DNA from: Flavobacterium aeripolare
GTDB taxonomy: Bacteria; Bacteroidota; Bacteroidia; Flavobacteriales; Flavobacteriaceae
DNA length: 64,000 bases
NCBI RefSeq assembly: GCF_013294025.1
Contig: NZ_JABSNL010000008.1
Location: 119,557-183,556 of the forward strand
Direction: 5' to 3'
Positions 26,099-36,353 of the stretch are shown here, piece after piece. The number at the start of each line of letters is the position of its first letter. Position 1 is the first letter of the stretch. A model generated the notes under the pieces. That model was not told the DNA's origin, did not search any database, and saw only the letters and a list, made by a program, of their open reading frames with translations. A program made the position numbers and the translations under genes.

Positions 26099-29000
26099 AT
26101 GATCCATTTCTTTGAAAACCAAAGCAAAACAGTTTTTGCAGTACAGACGCAAAACGAAATTTCGGCTCAAGACATTTCAAAATTAAACTGGCTTTTTGCC
26201 AACTCGCATAAGATAGAAAAATCCGTATTGACGGATTTTTTTGTTGGACCCCGCGCCACAATGATCACTCCATGGAGTACTAATGCTGTTGAAATCACTC
26301 AAAACATGGGGATTTCAGGAATTATTAGAATCGAAGAATTTAAAGCAGTAGCCGAAGATTTCTCTGATTTTGATCCTATGCTTTCGCAAAAGTACAGCGC
26401 ATTGAATCAAGACATCTTTAAAATAAACATTGCTCCTGAAGCGATTTTAGATATTGAGGACATTGCAGGGTACAACCAATCAGAAGGTTTGGCTTTAAGC
26501 CCCGAGGAAGTAGAATATTTAGACAACTTAGCGGTGAAAATTGGTAGAAAATTGACTGATTCAGAAGTTTTTGCTTTTTCACAAGCCAATTCAGAGCACT
26601 GTCGTCACAAGATTTTCAATGGAACATTTGTAATCGATGGTGTAGAAATGCCTTCATCATTATTCAAATTAATCAAAAAGACATCACAAGAAAACCCGAA
26701 CGATATCGTTTCGGCATACAAAGATAACGTGGCTTTTGTAAAAGGACCACGCGTAGAACAATTTGCTCCAAAGAGTGCTGACAAAGCAGACTTTTATGAA
26801 GTTAAAGAGTTTGACTCTGTTATTTCGTTAAAAGCGGAAACACACAATTTCCCTACAACTGTAGAGCCTTTTAATGGTGCTGCAACGGGAGCTGGTGGAG
26901 AAATCAGAGACCGTTTAGCAGGAGGACAAGGATCTTTACCGCTAGCAGGAACGGCGGTATACATGACTTCGTATTCTCGTTTAGAGTCCCAAGACTCTGC
27001 TCAAGATAATAGACCTTGGGAAAACGGAATGACAGAAAGAAAATGGTTGTACCAAACACCAATGGATATTCTGATCAAAGCTTCAAATGGAGCTTCTGAT
27101 TTTGGAAATAAATTTGGACAACCGCTAATTACTGGTTCTATTCTAACATTCGAACATGAAGAAGACGCGCGCAAGCTTGGTTTTGACAAAGTAATCATGC
27201 AAGCAGGTGGAATAGGGTACGGAAAATTAGATCAAGCCATAAAAAAGAAACCACAAACAGGAGACAAAATCGTTATTCTAGGTGGAGAAAATTATAGAAT
27301 TGGAATGGGTGGAGCGGCAGTTTCCTCTGCAGATACAGGCGCTTTTAGTTCTGGTATTGAGTTAAACGCCATCCAGCGTTCGAATCCAGAAATGCAAAAA
27401 CGTGCTGCTAATGCCATTCGTGGATTAGTGGAAAGTGATGTTAACCCAATTGTTTCTATTCACGATCACGGAGCAGGTGGACACTTAAACTGTCTATCAG
27501 AACTAGTAGAAGAAACTGGAGGATTAATTGATCTAGACAAATTACCTGTTGGTGACCCTACCCTTTCGGCAAAAGAAATTATTGGTAACGAGTCACAAGA
27601 ACGAATGGGACTTGTTATTGCGAAAGAAAATATTGATATTTTACAACGCATTGCTGACAGAGAACGCTCTCCTATGTACCAAGTAGGTGACGTGACGGGA
27701 GATCATCGTTTTACATTCGAATCAAAAACTACTGGTGCTAAACCTATGGATTATGCTTTAGAAGATTTCTTTGGTAGTTCTCCAAAAGTTGTAATGAACG
27801 ACAAGAACATTGATAGAAACTATGCCGACTTAGGATACGACAAGAAAAATATCTCAACTTACTTAGAGCAAGTTTTACAGCTAGAAGCAGTTGCTTGTAA
27901 AGACTGGTTGACAAATAAAGTAGACCGTTGTGTAGGTGGAAAAGTAGCCAAACAACAAACGGCAGGACCTCTACAATTGCCATTGAATAACTGTGGTGTA
28001 ATGGCCTTAGATTACAACGGTAAAGAAGGTGTTGCTACCTCAATTGGCCACTCGCCTATTGCATCATTAATTGATCCTGTTGCAGGAACGAGAACGGCTA
28101 TTGCTGAGTCTTTATCTAATATAGTTTGGGCTCCTATAAAAGGTGGTTTGGACGGAATTTCACTTTCTGCTAACTGGATGTGGGCTTGTAAAAATGAAGG
28201 TGAAGACGCTCGTTTGTACGCAGCTGTTCAAAGTTGTTCAGATTTTGCAATCGAATTAGGCGTGAATATTCCAACTGGGAAAGATTCGCTTTCAATGAAA
28301 CAACGTTATCCAAACGAAGAAGTAATTGCACCGGGAACGGTAATTATTTCGGCAGGTGGAAACTGTACTGATATTCAAAAAGTAGTTGAACCTGTACTTC
28401 AAAGAGACGGGGATTCTATTTATTATATTAATTTGTCGCAAGATGAGTTTAAACTAGGCGGATCTTCGTTTGCACAAACATTGAACAAAATTGGAAAAGA
28501 CGCACCAACTATTAAAGATGCTGCTTTCTTCAAAAAAGCCTTTAATACAATACAAGAATTGATTATTGACAATCAAATTGTAGCAGGACACGATATAGGA
28601 AGTGGTGGTTTGATCACAACTTTACTAGAGATGTGTTTTGCAGATGTGAATTTGGGTGCCAAAATTGATTTCTCTGTTTTTGAGGAAAAAGACATTATCA
28701 AATACCTTTTTGCTGAGAACATAGGTCTTGTTTTTCAAGCAAAAAATGATGCTGAGTTAGAAGCTAAGTTAAATACAAATGGTATTTCTTTCTACAAACT
28801 AGGAACAGTTACAACTAACGCCAAAATAGAATTTAGTTCTTGTGCACTAGATATTGCACACTACAGAGATATTTGGTTCAAAACCTCTTTCTTACTAGAT
28901 CAAAAACAATCTAAAAACGGAACAGCGCAAGCACGTTTTGACAATTATAAAAACCAAGCATTACAGTTTACTTTCCCTGCTCATTTTACAGGTAAAAAAC

Positions 29001-29767
29001 CAGTAATCAGCAGTGGTGAGCGACCAAAAGCGGCTATCATTCGTGAAAAAGGAAGTAACTCAGAACGTGAAATGGCAAATGCCATGTATTTAGCCGGTTT
29101 TGATGTTAAAGACATTCACATGACCGATTTGATTTCTGGGCGTGAAAACTTAGAAGACGTTCAATTTATTGGTGCTGTTGGAGGTTTCTCTAACTCAGAT
29201 GTATTGGGGTCAGCAAAAGGTTGGGCAGGAGCTTTCTTGTACAACGGAAAAGCAAAAACAGCCTTAGACAATTTCTTTAAAAGAGAAGATACTTTATCTG
29301 TTGGGATTTGTAATGGTTGCCAACTGTTGATGGAATTAGAAAAAATAAATCCAGAACATGAAGTGCACGGAAAAATGCTGCATAATGATAGTAACAAACA
29401 CGAGAGTATCTTTACATCGGTGACGATTCAAGAAAACAAATCGGTGATGCTATCAAGCCTTTCAGGAGCAACATTAGGAGTTTGGGTATCACACGGTGAA
29501 GGAAAATTTAATTTACCAGAGTCAGAAGCAAACTACAACATCGTAGGTAAATATGGCTACGACAGTTACCCTGCAAACCCAAATGGTTCTGACTACAACA
29601 CGGCAATGCTATGTGACACAACAGGTCGTCACCTAGTGATGATGCCACATATTGAGCGTTCAACTTTTCAATGGAACTGGGCTAATTATCCAAAAGATAG
29701 AAACGATGAGGTTTCACCATGGCATGAAGCATTTGTTAATGCACGATTGTGGATTGAGAATAAATAA
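26099..29767 (+). CDS. purL: Phosphoribosylformylglycinamidine synthase (long PurL)
   Basis: 1222 residues from the ATG at 26099 (MIHFFENQSK); an upstream in-frame start at 26069 would overlap the promoter region. This is the single-chain type: an N-terminal PurS-like part, a linker and FGAM synthetase core (AETHNFPTTVEPFNGAATG, HDHGAGGH, PTGKDSLS) and a C-terminal glutaminase domain with nucleophile Cys in GICNGCQLL and a late PHIERS. It catalyses the ATP- and glutamine-dependent fourth step of purine synthesis. It is transcribed alone and ended by a terminator. Confidence 0.95.
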   Translation: MIHFFENQSKTVFAVQTQNEISAQDISKLNWLFANSHKIEKSVLTDFFVGPRATMITPWSTNAVEITQNMGISGIIRIEEFKAVAEDFSDFDPMLSQKYSALNQDIFKINIAPEAILDIEDIAGYNQSEGLALSPEEVEYLDNLAVKIGRKLTDSEVFAFSQANSEHCRHKIFNGTFVIDGVEMPSSLFKLIKKTSQENPNDIVSAYKDNVAFVKGPRVEQFAPKSADKADFYEVKEFDSVISLKAETHNFPTTVEPFNGAATGAGGEIRDRLAGGQGSLPLAGTAVYMTSYSRLESQDSAQDNRPWENGMTERKWLYQTPMDILIKASNGASDFGNKFGQPLITGSILTFEHEEDARKLGFDKVIMQAGGIGYGKLDQAIKKKPQTGDKIVILGGENYRIGMGGAAVSSADTGAFSSGIELNAIQRSNPEMQKRAANAIRGLVESDVNPIVSIHDHGAGGHLNCLSELVEETGGLIDLDKLPVGDPTLSAKEIIGNESQERMGLVIAKENIDILQRIADRERSPMYQVGDVTGDHRFTFESKTTGAKPMDYALEDFFGSSPKVVMNDKNIDRNYADLGYDKKNISTYLEQVLQLEAVACKDWLTNKVDRCVGGKVAKQQTAGPLQLPLNNCGVMALDYNGKEGVATSIGHSPIASLIDPVAGTRTAIAESLSNIVWAPIKGGLDGISLSANWMWACKNEGEDARLYAAVQSCSDFAIELGVNIPTGKDSLSMKQRYPNEEVIAPGTVIISAGGNCTDIQKVVEPVLQRDGDSIYYINLSQDEFKLGGSSFAQTLNKIGKDAPTIKDAAFFKKAFNTIQELIIDNQIVAGHDIGSGGLITTLLEMCFADVNLGAKIDFSVFEEKDIIKYLFAENIGLVFQAKNDAELEAKLNTNGISFYKLGTVTTNAKIEFSSCALDIAHYRDIWFKTSFLLDQKQSKNGTAQARFDNYKNQALQFTFPAHFTGKKPVISSGERPKAAIIREKGSNSEREMANAMYLAGFDVKDIHMTDLISGRENLEDVQFIGAVGGFSNSDVLGSAKGWAGAFLYNGKAKTALDNFFKREDTLSVGICNGCQLLMELEKINPEHEVHGKMLHNDSNKHESIFTSVTIQENKSVMLSSLSGATLGVWVSHGEGKFNLPESEANYNIVGKYGYDSYPANPNGSDYNTAMLCDTTGRHLVMMPHIERSTFQWNWANYPKDRNDEVSPWHEAFVNARLWIENK

Positions 29768-29787
29768 TTTTCTGTTTATACTATTCG

Positions 29788-29817
29788 AAAGCGCTCTTGA
29801 AAAAGAGCGCTTTTTTT
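29788..29817 (+). terminator. Terminator after purL
   Basis: Arms AAAGCGCTCTT and AAGAGCGCTTT with a short A-rich loop, then a T run. Confidence 0.85.
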
Positions 29818-29925
29818 ATGTTGCGAATTTATTTACAATTAATAATTATGATTTGAAGTTTAAATTGTACTTTAGATTGATGTGATAATGTAGTTATGCG
29901 TTATTGTAAAAAAATCGTAGTTAAA

Positions 29926-30915
29926 ATGAAAATAAATAAAACTTATCGAAGTTTATTAGATAAATCTATTAATTCAATGCTTTCTGCAATAGAAATTTAT
30001 AATAAACCAAATTTTTCATATCGGGAAGAAACTTTTGCAATACTTGCTGTTAATGCTTGGGAACTGATTTTAAAGGCATTTTTGTTAAAAAAATATAACT
30101 ATAAAATTACTCACCTTTATGTAATGGATTTCGTTCTTAAACAAAACGGTGAAAAATCAGCGCGAAAAAAACCTAGACTAAACAGAGCCCAAAATCCAAT
30201 GACAATTGGAATATTTGAAACGATAAAAAAAATAGAGGAGAAAGGAATAAATTTAAGTTCAAATATTAAAAACAGCATTGAATCATTAGTTGAACTGAGA
30301 GATAATGCAATTCATTTTCATAACGAAAAAGAAATTTCAAAAGAATTACAGGAGCTTGGCTTTGCTTGTATTAAAAATTATATGAATATTATCAAAGAAT
30401 GGGAAGTTGACATTGATTTAAGTAAATATAATTTTTATCTCATGCCATTGGCCTACGTAGATTCGAAAGTAGATGTAAGCTCAATAACGACAGATGAGGT
30501 AAAAAAATATATTGATTTTGTAAAAAATAAAGTTGATAACACAACTGACGATGATTATACAATTGCAATTTCCATCGATATTCAATTTAACAAATCAAAC
30601 AGTTTTGATTCAATAAATTTTCGTTACGCAGAAGATGGAATCCCTGTAAATCTATCAGAAGAGGATATTAGAAATAGATTTCCATTCGACACTAGAAAGT
30701 TGGTCGCAAACGCTAAAAAAAGATATTTAGATTTTAAACAAACTACATTATTTCACGATGCAATGCGACATATTAAATTAAACGAAAAACTATGTTACAA
30801 TAGAAAATTAGATCCTGAAAATATTAAGTCTATGAACAAACCTTTTTATAGTGCCAATGTGTGGGCTGAATTAGACAAAACTTTTACAAAAAAAGGAAAA
30901 ACAACAAACATATAA
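29926..30915 (+). CDS. DUF3644 / HEPN-like protein, candidate defence RNase
   Basis: 329 residues from the ATG at 29926. An earlier ATG at 29896 adds ten residues, but it falls inside a 10-mer shared with the flank of the hamB gene, so I prefer the later start. The N-terminal half resembles DUF3644: a helix with NAWELILKAFLLK and, later, ELRDNAIHFH. R125 and H130 (preferred numbering) form an Rx4H motif like that of HEPN-superfamily ribonucleases. The C-terminal 170 residues are not recognised. It is lone, AT-rich, and stands between purL and a lipoprotein gene. HEPN proteins often act in abortive infection; RNase activity here is inference. Confidence 0.65.
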   Translation: MKINKTYRSLLDKSINSMLSAIEIYNKPNFSYREETFAILAVNAWELILKAFLLKKYNYKITHLYVMDFVLKQNGEKSARKKPRLNRAQNPMTIGIFETIKKIEEKGINLSSNIKNSIESLVELRDNAIHFHNEKEISKELQELGFACIKNYMNIIKEWEVDIDLSKYNFYLMPLAYVDSKVDVSSITTDEVKKYIDFVKNKVDNTTDDDYTIAISIDIQFNKSNSFDSINFRYAEDGIPVNLSEEDIRNRFPFDTRKLVANAKKRYLDFKQTTLFHDAMRHIKLNEKLCYNRKLDPENIKSMNKPFYSANVWAELDKTFTKKGKTTNI

Positions 30916-31109
30916 CAGCGGTTAGCAAAAATGGCAAAATATGTGGTAAATTCACGTTTTTTTATCGCAAGAACTTTTATAAAACCCGAAAGATCGTGTT
31001 AAAAAAGCTCAATACTCCTTAAAGTCGCGACACGTCTTTAAAATAATAAAAAACCAAATTAAAATTTTTCTTTGTAAAATAGTCTATAATCTTGAAGACA
31101 CCAATCGTT

Positions 31110-31625
31110 ATGAAAAAATCTAATAATAGTTTAATTGTACCATTAATTTTAGTCTTAATTACAATGTATAGCTGTCAGAACAACACTAAAATAAATAGTC
31201 AAAAAACAACCATTTCAGCTGCAACCAATGAGTTAAAAGAGCTAAAAAGAACTAAAATCGACAGTAACACCATTCAAAAAACAACGAATCGTATTAATAT
31301 TGTTGCAAAAATATTAACTACATCACCATCATTTATTGACAAAACAAAAGGATTAAACGAAGCTATAATAAAAAACGGAGGAACTTCATATGGTTATACC
31401 TTAGAAGGAAGTCCTTCTCCGGAAAAAGATACTGCAAATAGTTTTTCAAGAACTTATGACTTTAGCCTACATGAAAGCTATACTGATCATATAACAATAA
31501 TTGCAAAATATACTTTTGACCCATTGCAACAAAAACTCTATATCTACGACACAGCTCAAGACAGTTTAAATCCAATTCCCTTTGACAAAAAATTGTTATT
31601 AGAATTAAATAAGTCCAAAAAATAA
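31110..31625 (+). CDS. Hypothetical lipoprotein
   Basis: 171 residues from the ATG at 31110; an upstream TTG at 31092 is less likely. The N-terminus is MKKSNNSLIV then a hydrophobic stretch ending in MYSC, a lipobox. The mature part is rich in Asn, Lys and Thr and has no family I recognise. It is probably anchored in a membrane facing the periplasm. A terminator follows directly. Confidence 0.6.
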   Translation: MKKSNNSLIVPLILVLITMYSCQNNTKINSQKTTISAATNELKELKRTKIDSNTIQKTTNRINIVAKILTTSPSFIDKTKGLNEAIIKNGGTSYGYTLEGSPSPEKDTANSFSRTYDFSLHESYTDHITIIAKYTFDPLQQKLYIYDTAQDSLNPIPFDKKLLLELNKSKK

Positions 31626-31650
31626 TCCATTAAAGTAGCTCCTTCATACA

Positions 31651-31683
31651 AAAGGCGCTTCCTTCGAGAAGCGCCTTTCATTA
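31651..31683 (+). terminator. Terminator between converging lipoprotein genes
   Basis: Arms AAAGGCGCTT and AAGCGCCTTT pair perfectly around an 8-nt loop. It may serve both the upstream plus-strand gene and the minus-strand DUF4920 gene. Confidence 0.75.
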
Positions 31684-31723
31684 TTATATAAAGCTTTTGT
31701 TTAAAACTGAAAGTGGAGCTTTA

Positions 31724-32215
31724 TTATTTCCCAATTAAAACGCCATCAGCCAGTAGTGAATACTTTGTTTTTGGTGCAATTATACTATCAATAGCTGCTT
31801 GTGATTTACCACCATCTTTAGCATAATGTTTTAGGTCTTCAATAGACTCAACACTCACGTAGGCTTTTCCACTGATGATTACCTCTTCATTTTTAGAATC
31901 TGTAGGGACAAAAAAAGCATAATCTTTAAATTTCACAAACACTTCCTTATTTTCTGGTAAATCCAAATTCATCCAGCAGCCTTTTTCTTTGCATACTGCC
32001 TTAATATTTGATTTAAACTTAACAGCGACAGTATCTCCTTGAGATAATTTCTCATAAGTAGCGAGTACATCTTCCTTAGATAACGCATCATCTGTTGAGA
32101 TACTATCCCCAAAGCTAGCATAAGCCATATCAGATTTCATCGTAAGTTCTTTTTCTTCCTTTTTACAACTTGCTAACACTAGGATACAAGACGCAATTAA
32201 AAACGTTTTTTTCAT
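31724..32215 (-). CDS. DUF4920 lipoprotein
   Basis: 163 residues. The lipobox ends at C17 (LASC), followed by a Lys/Glu linker. The mature domain carries CKEKGCWMNLDL, the hallmark of DUF4920, and a beta-rich remainder. The paired Cys and Trp could bind a metal or haem, but no function is established. It is transcribed alone; the 488-bp region before it is gene-free. Confidence 0.8.
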   Translation of the reverse strand: MKKTFLIASCILVLASCKKEEKELTMKSDMAYASFGDSISTDDALSKEDVLATYEKLSQGDTVAVKFKSNIKAVCKEKGCWMNLDLPENKEVFVKFKDYAFFVPTDSKNEEVIISGKAYVSVESIEDLKHYAKDGGKSQAAIDSIIAPKTKYSLLADGVLIGK

Positions 32216-32703
32216 TGTTATTTACTTTGGTTGGTTTAATAGGTAGAATCAAAAATAGGTAGAAAAATAAAACCATAATAAAAAAAAACACTTTTTTTAT
32301 CTGAGCAGACATTCATAACACGCTTGAAATTTTGCGCTAGCCTATTGAAAGTTTAGCTAGAAAAATATCAAGTAGATTCATTTTGCATCACATTGTAGCG
32401 AGTAGCACAGATAAAATCATCTTTTATTTTACTATTAGTTAAGCATTCAACAAGTAAAGACAGTTACTATTTTCAAGCTAATAGCGTACCGTTTGTAAAG
32501 TTCAATACGTAGAAAATCTATGTAATTTTAGAACAGAAAACTAAAAACCCGCTTTGACTCAAGAGCTAATTTTATTTATGATTTCCCAAATATTACAAAT
32601 GTACTTTAGCTGGAAAACTACTCTAAAAACCCCCACTAAGACAGCATATGGAACGAAATAAAATTTACCAAAATGTAATTATATTTTCATAATTTTGTAG
32701 CGT
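32216..32703. other. 488-bp gene-free region between divergent genes
   Basis: It holds the promoters of the DUF4920 gene and the histidine kinase. A TAATTTTG element (32690-32697) lies only 7 bp before the kinase ATG. No coding remnant or RNA structure is visible. Confidence 0.5.
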
Positions 32704-34065
32704 ATGAATTTGGAAAACAACCTATTTACTGATAGAGAGGCGCAACGAGTAAAAGCGCTAGAATCCTATAACATTTTAGACTCATTAACTGAGAAAGATT
32801 ACGATGACATTACTTTGATGGCATCAATTATATGCGATGTTCCTATCGCTTTAGTAAGCTTTGTAGACAAGGACCGCCAATGGTTCAAATCTAATTTAGG
32901 CTTGAATACTAAGAGCACTCCACGCATTGATTCCTTTTGCAGCCATGCGATTGAGGCAATTGACGAACCTTTTATTATCACAGATAGTCGAAATGACAGT
33001 CGTTTTAAAGAAAACCCCTTAGTTCTGGGTGATCCCAATATTGTATTTTATGCAGGAATACCTATTGTAACAGAAGATGGTTTAGGCTTGGGAACGGTAT
33101 GTATTATTGACAATAAACCTAGAGAACTAACTGAGAAACAACTCGCCGCTTTAAAGATGCTTTCTAACCAAGCAATGAACTTGCTACAGCTTAGAAAAGT
33201 AAATAGTGATTTACAGCAAGCGCGATTAGCGTTAGAAATCCAAAATCAAAAACTAGAAGTTTATAACAAGGATTTAGAGCTTTTAATTGACAAAAACCTC
33301 TCTGATAGAACTAGAGAAATAGCTGAACAGAATATCACACTTGCGACTATGAATAAAGAGCTCGAAGCATTCAATTACATTTCGAGTCACGATTTACAAG
33401 AACCCTTGCGCAAAATCCAATTTTTCAGTTCGATAATAATCGATAAAGAATTGCATTTGCTTTCAGATAAAGGTAAAAATTATTTGTTACGAATAGGCAA
33501 GTCAGCTGATAGAATGAGTATGTTAATCAAAGACCTCCTCGCCTATTCACGTACAACAACTACCGAAAAAACGTTTGAAAAAGTACCTCTAAATAAATTA
33601 ATCGAAGATATTAAATACGACTTACAAGAGGAAATAGTAGAAAAAGGCGCCGTAATAGTCTTCAAAGATACTATCGAAGTAAAAATGATTACGTTTCAGT
33701 TTAGGCAACTACTACACAATATATTGTCTAACTCTTTAAAATTTTCAAATCCCGCTACAGCACCTCATATTATATTTGAATGTGTGCTTGACAGCGCTAT
33801 TTCTTTTCGAAAACCAATTTTAGATCAAAGCAAGTCCTATTACTATTTAAAAATTACTGACAACGGAATTGGGTTTGACAACAAATATAAAGACAAGATT
33901 TTTGAACTTTTTCAACGATTAGGTGCTCAAGAAATGCAAATGGGTACAGGGATAGGTCTAGCGATAGTAAAAAAGATTGTTGAAAATCACAATGGTTTTA
34001 TCGAAGCAGAAAGTAGTGAGAATATTGGAACAACATTGCACATATACATACCAGAAATAGCTTAG
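32704..34065 (+). CDS. GAF-domain sensor histidine kinase
   Basis: 453 residues, soluble. Residues about 25-165 are a GAF domain (DVPIALVSFVDKDRQWFKS, FYAGIPIV), 166-220 a coiled coil, 221-290 a HisKA dimerisation domain with phospho-accepting H229 (SSHDLQEPLRK), and 330-453 an ATPase domain with the N box LHNILSNSLKFSNP, ITDNGIGFD and GTGIGLAIV. No membrane segment and no linked response regulator are seen, so both signal and output are unknown. Confidence 0.9.
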   Translation: MNLENNLFTDREAQRVKALESYNILDSLTEKDYDDITLMASIICDVPIALVSFVDKDRQWFKSNLGLNTKSTPRIDSFCSHAIEAIDEPFIITDSRNDSRFKENPLVLGDPNIVFYAGIPIVTEDGLGLGTVCIIDNKPRELTEKQLAALKMLSNQAMNLLQLRKVNSDLQQARLALEIQNQKLEVYNKDLELLIDKNLSDRTREIAEQNITLATMNKELEAFNYISSHDLQEPLRKIQFFSSIIIDKELHLLSDKGKNYLLRIGKSADRMSMLIKDLLAYSRTTTTEKTFEKVPLNKLIEDIKYDLQEEIVEKGAVIVFKDTIEVKMITFQFRQLLHNILSNSLKFSNPATAPHIIFECVLDSAISFRKPILDQSKSYYYLKITDNGIGFDNKYKDKIFELFQRLGAQEMQMGTGIGLAIVKKIVENHNGFIEAESSENIGTTLHIYIPEIA

Positions 34066-34301
34066 TCAGGCACCTTTGAGCCTTCATATTGTTTTATTAC
34101 AGCATTTAATAGTGTTGTAGAACGCTTTCTTTATAAAAGAAATGCACAGTTTAGTCTAGTTTTTGACTAAAAAATCACAATAAAGAAAACGTTTTCGTAA
34201 AATGCCTGCAAATTTGGCAAATTTTTCTATTTAATTTTTGATTTTATATAAATACAATTAATTTTTATTTAATTTGCGTCACAATCCTATACTATTATAT
34301 A

Positions 34302-36077
34302 ATGACTCAAATTACAAGACTTTTTGATTTTCCTTATTATCAACAAGATAAATATACTTCAATTCCAGATGCATTAGTCAGTAAAGTTGACGGCGTTTGG
34401 GTGAAGACCTCAACACAAGAATATATAGCTAAAGCCAATACAATATCAAGAGCCTTATTAAAAATGGGGATCAATAAAGGTGATAAAATTGCAATTATAT
34501 CTTCTACAAATAGAACAGAATGGAATATTATTGATATAGGTGTACTACAAACGGGTGCACAGACTGTACCAATATACCCTACTATATCTGAGCAGGATTA
34601 CGAATACATATTAAATCATTCAGAGGCTTCTTACTGCTTTGTTTCAGATAAAGAAGTGCTTGATAAAGTAAATATGATTAAGGACAAAACAGCTAACCTG
34701 AAAGAGGTTTTTAGTTTTGACATGATTCCTGGTTGTAAAAATTGGAATGATTTGCTTACGCTAGGTGCTGACGAAAGTAACCAGAGCGACGTAGATGCGC
34801 GCAAAGCCACGGTAAAAACCGATGACTTAGCGACTATTATCTATACATCTGGAACTACAGGACGTCCTAAGGGAGTAATGTTGTCTCATAAAAACATTGT
34901 ATCTGACGTATTAAATAGTGCTGAAAGAATTCCGTTTGAAGCAGGAAACAGTGTGGCATTAAGCTTTTTGCCTGTATGCCATATTTTTGAACGTATGATC
35001 CTTTATCTATACCAGTATTATGGAGTGTCTATTTACTTTGGAGAATCAATAGAAAAAATTAGCGATAACTTAAAGGAAGTAAAACCTACAGTAATTACAG
35101 CTGTTCCTAGATTATTAGAAAAAGTGTATGATAAGATCTACGCTAAAGGAACAGAACTTACCGGTATAAAAAAGAAACTATTTTTCTGGGCGATAGACCT
35201 AGGATTGCGATATGAACCTTACGGAGCAAATGGCGCTTGGTACGAGTTCCAACTAAAGATTGCTAGAAAATTGATTTTCAGCAAATGGAAAGAAGGATTA
35301 GGCGGCAAATTAGAATTGATGGTTTCAGGAAGTGCGGCTTTACAAACAAGGTTATCTCGCATTTTTGCTGCGGCAGAAATTCCAGTAATGGAAGGATATG
35401 GCCTAACCGAGACTTCTCCTGTAATCTCAGTAAACGATTTGAGAAATAAAGGGTTTAGAGTAGGAACAGTAGGTAAACTAATCAATGAGGTAGAGGTTAA
35501 AATCGCTGAAGATGGCGAAATCCTTTGTAAAGGACCTAATGTAATGATGGGGTACTTTAAAGATGAGAAATTAACTAATGAAGTAATTGTTAACGGTTAT
35601 TTTCACACTGGTGATATAGGTGAATTTGACAAAGATGGCTTCCTTAAAATTACCGATCGTAAAAAAGAGATGTTCAAAACATCAGGTGGAAAATACATTG
35701 CACCTCAAATTATTGAGAACTTGATGAAACAATCGCGTTTTATCGAACAGATAATGGTGATTGGTGAAGGGCAAAAAATGCCGGCTGCTTTAATCCAACC
35801 TAATTTTGATTTTGTTAAAGAGTGGGCTGCTATACATAAATTTGACATAGGAACCACCAATGCAGCTATCGTAAACAACGATCAGGTGATCAAACGCATC
35901 CAGGAAGAAATTGACCAAATCAACACTAAATTTGGACATTGGGAACAAATAAAGCGCTTTGAATTAACACCAGATGTGTGGTCTATCGAAGGAGGACACT
36001 TAACACCTACTTTAAAATTGAAACGAAAAATCATTTTAAAGAATTACGATAATTTATACCAAAAAATTTATAACTAA
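34302..36077 (+). CDS. Long-chain acyl-CoA synthetase
   Basis: 591 residues of the AMP-forming ligase family. The P-loop-like motif is IIYTSGTTGRPKGV (near 177-190); VMEGYGLTETSP and GYFHTGDIGEFD with DRKKEMFKTSGGKY are the other conserved motifs. It activates fatty acids to acyl-CoA and probably feeds the beta-oxidation enzymes encoded just downstream. It is close to the FadD15/long-chain type by length and motifs. A terminator follows, so it is a separate transcript. Confidence 0.9.
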   Translation: MTQITRLFDFPYYQQDKYTSIPDALVSKVDGVWVKTSTQEYIAKANTISRALLKMGINKGDKIAIISSTNRTEWNIIDIGVLQTGAQTVPIYPTISEQDYEYILNHSEASYCFVSDKEVLDKVNMIKDKTANLKEVFSFDMIPGCKNWNDLLTLGADESNQSDVDARKATVKTDDLATIIYTSGTTGRPKGVMLSHKNIVSDVLNSAERIPFEAGNSVALSFLPVCHIFERMILYLYQYYGVSIYFGESIEKISDNLKEVKPTVITAVPRLLEKVYDKIYAKGTELTGIKKKLFFWAIDLGLRYEPYGANGAWYEFQLKIARKLIFSKWKEGLGGKLELMVSGSAALQTRLSRIFAAAEIPVMEGYGLTETSPVISVNDLRNKGFRVGTVGKLINEVEVKIAEDGEILCKGPNVMMGYFKDEKLTNEVIVNGYFHTGDIGEFDKDGFLKITDRKKEMFKTSGGKYIAPQIIENLMKQSRFIEQIMVIGEGQKMPAALIQPNFDFVKEWAAIHKFDIGTTNAAIVNNDQVIKRIQEEIDQINTKFGHWEQIKRFELTPDVWSIEGGHLTPTLKLKRKIILKNYDNLYQKIYN

Positions 36078-36094
36078 CCACAACCAAATGAGAG

Positions 36095-36124
36095 ACCACG
36101 AATTAATTTTCGTGGTTTTTTTTT
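36095..36124 (+). terminator. Terminator after the acyl-CoA synthetase gene
   Basis: Arms ACCACGAA and TTCGTGGT (36095-36102, 36109-36116), followed by a T run. Confidence 0.85.
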
Positions 36125-36302
36125 GTCGAAAAATTAAAATTATTATTGACGATAATTTAACGATAAGGTAAAACCAAAGCTTTAATTTAGTTCGAAAATG
36201 AATTCGTCTTGTTTCAAGTCATTGTTACGCCAGTTTATATTCTAAAAAAAAAGGGAAGACTGATTTTTTTTTAAAATCTCCTGTTAAAAAAAGTGATTTT
36301 AT

Positions 36303-36335
36303 TATGCGTGCATAGTATATTTTTTTGTATATTTG
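36303..36335 (+). promoter_or_regulatory. marR promoter with palindromic operator candidate
   Basis: A -7 element TATATTTG (36328-36335) lies 19 bp before the ATG at 36354. Just upstream, TATGC-GT-GCATA (36303-36314) is a perfect 5-bp inverted repeat around 2 nt, overlapping where the -33 would be. The position suggests autoregulation by the MarR protein. Confidence 0.45.
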
Positions 36336-36353
36336 AAATCGATTGCGAGAGAT

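Noticed and set aside
29652..29885. 77-codon open frame at the end of purL
   Set aside because: Its first half lies inside purL in another frame and the rest crosses the purL terminator.
30916..31000. Integron attC site after the DUF3644 gene
   Set aside because: The GTTAG phrase does not fit the GTTRRRY/RYYYAAC core pair and no integron integrase is in the window; only the weaker shared 10-mer is reported.
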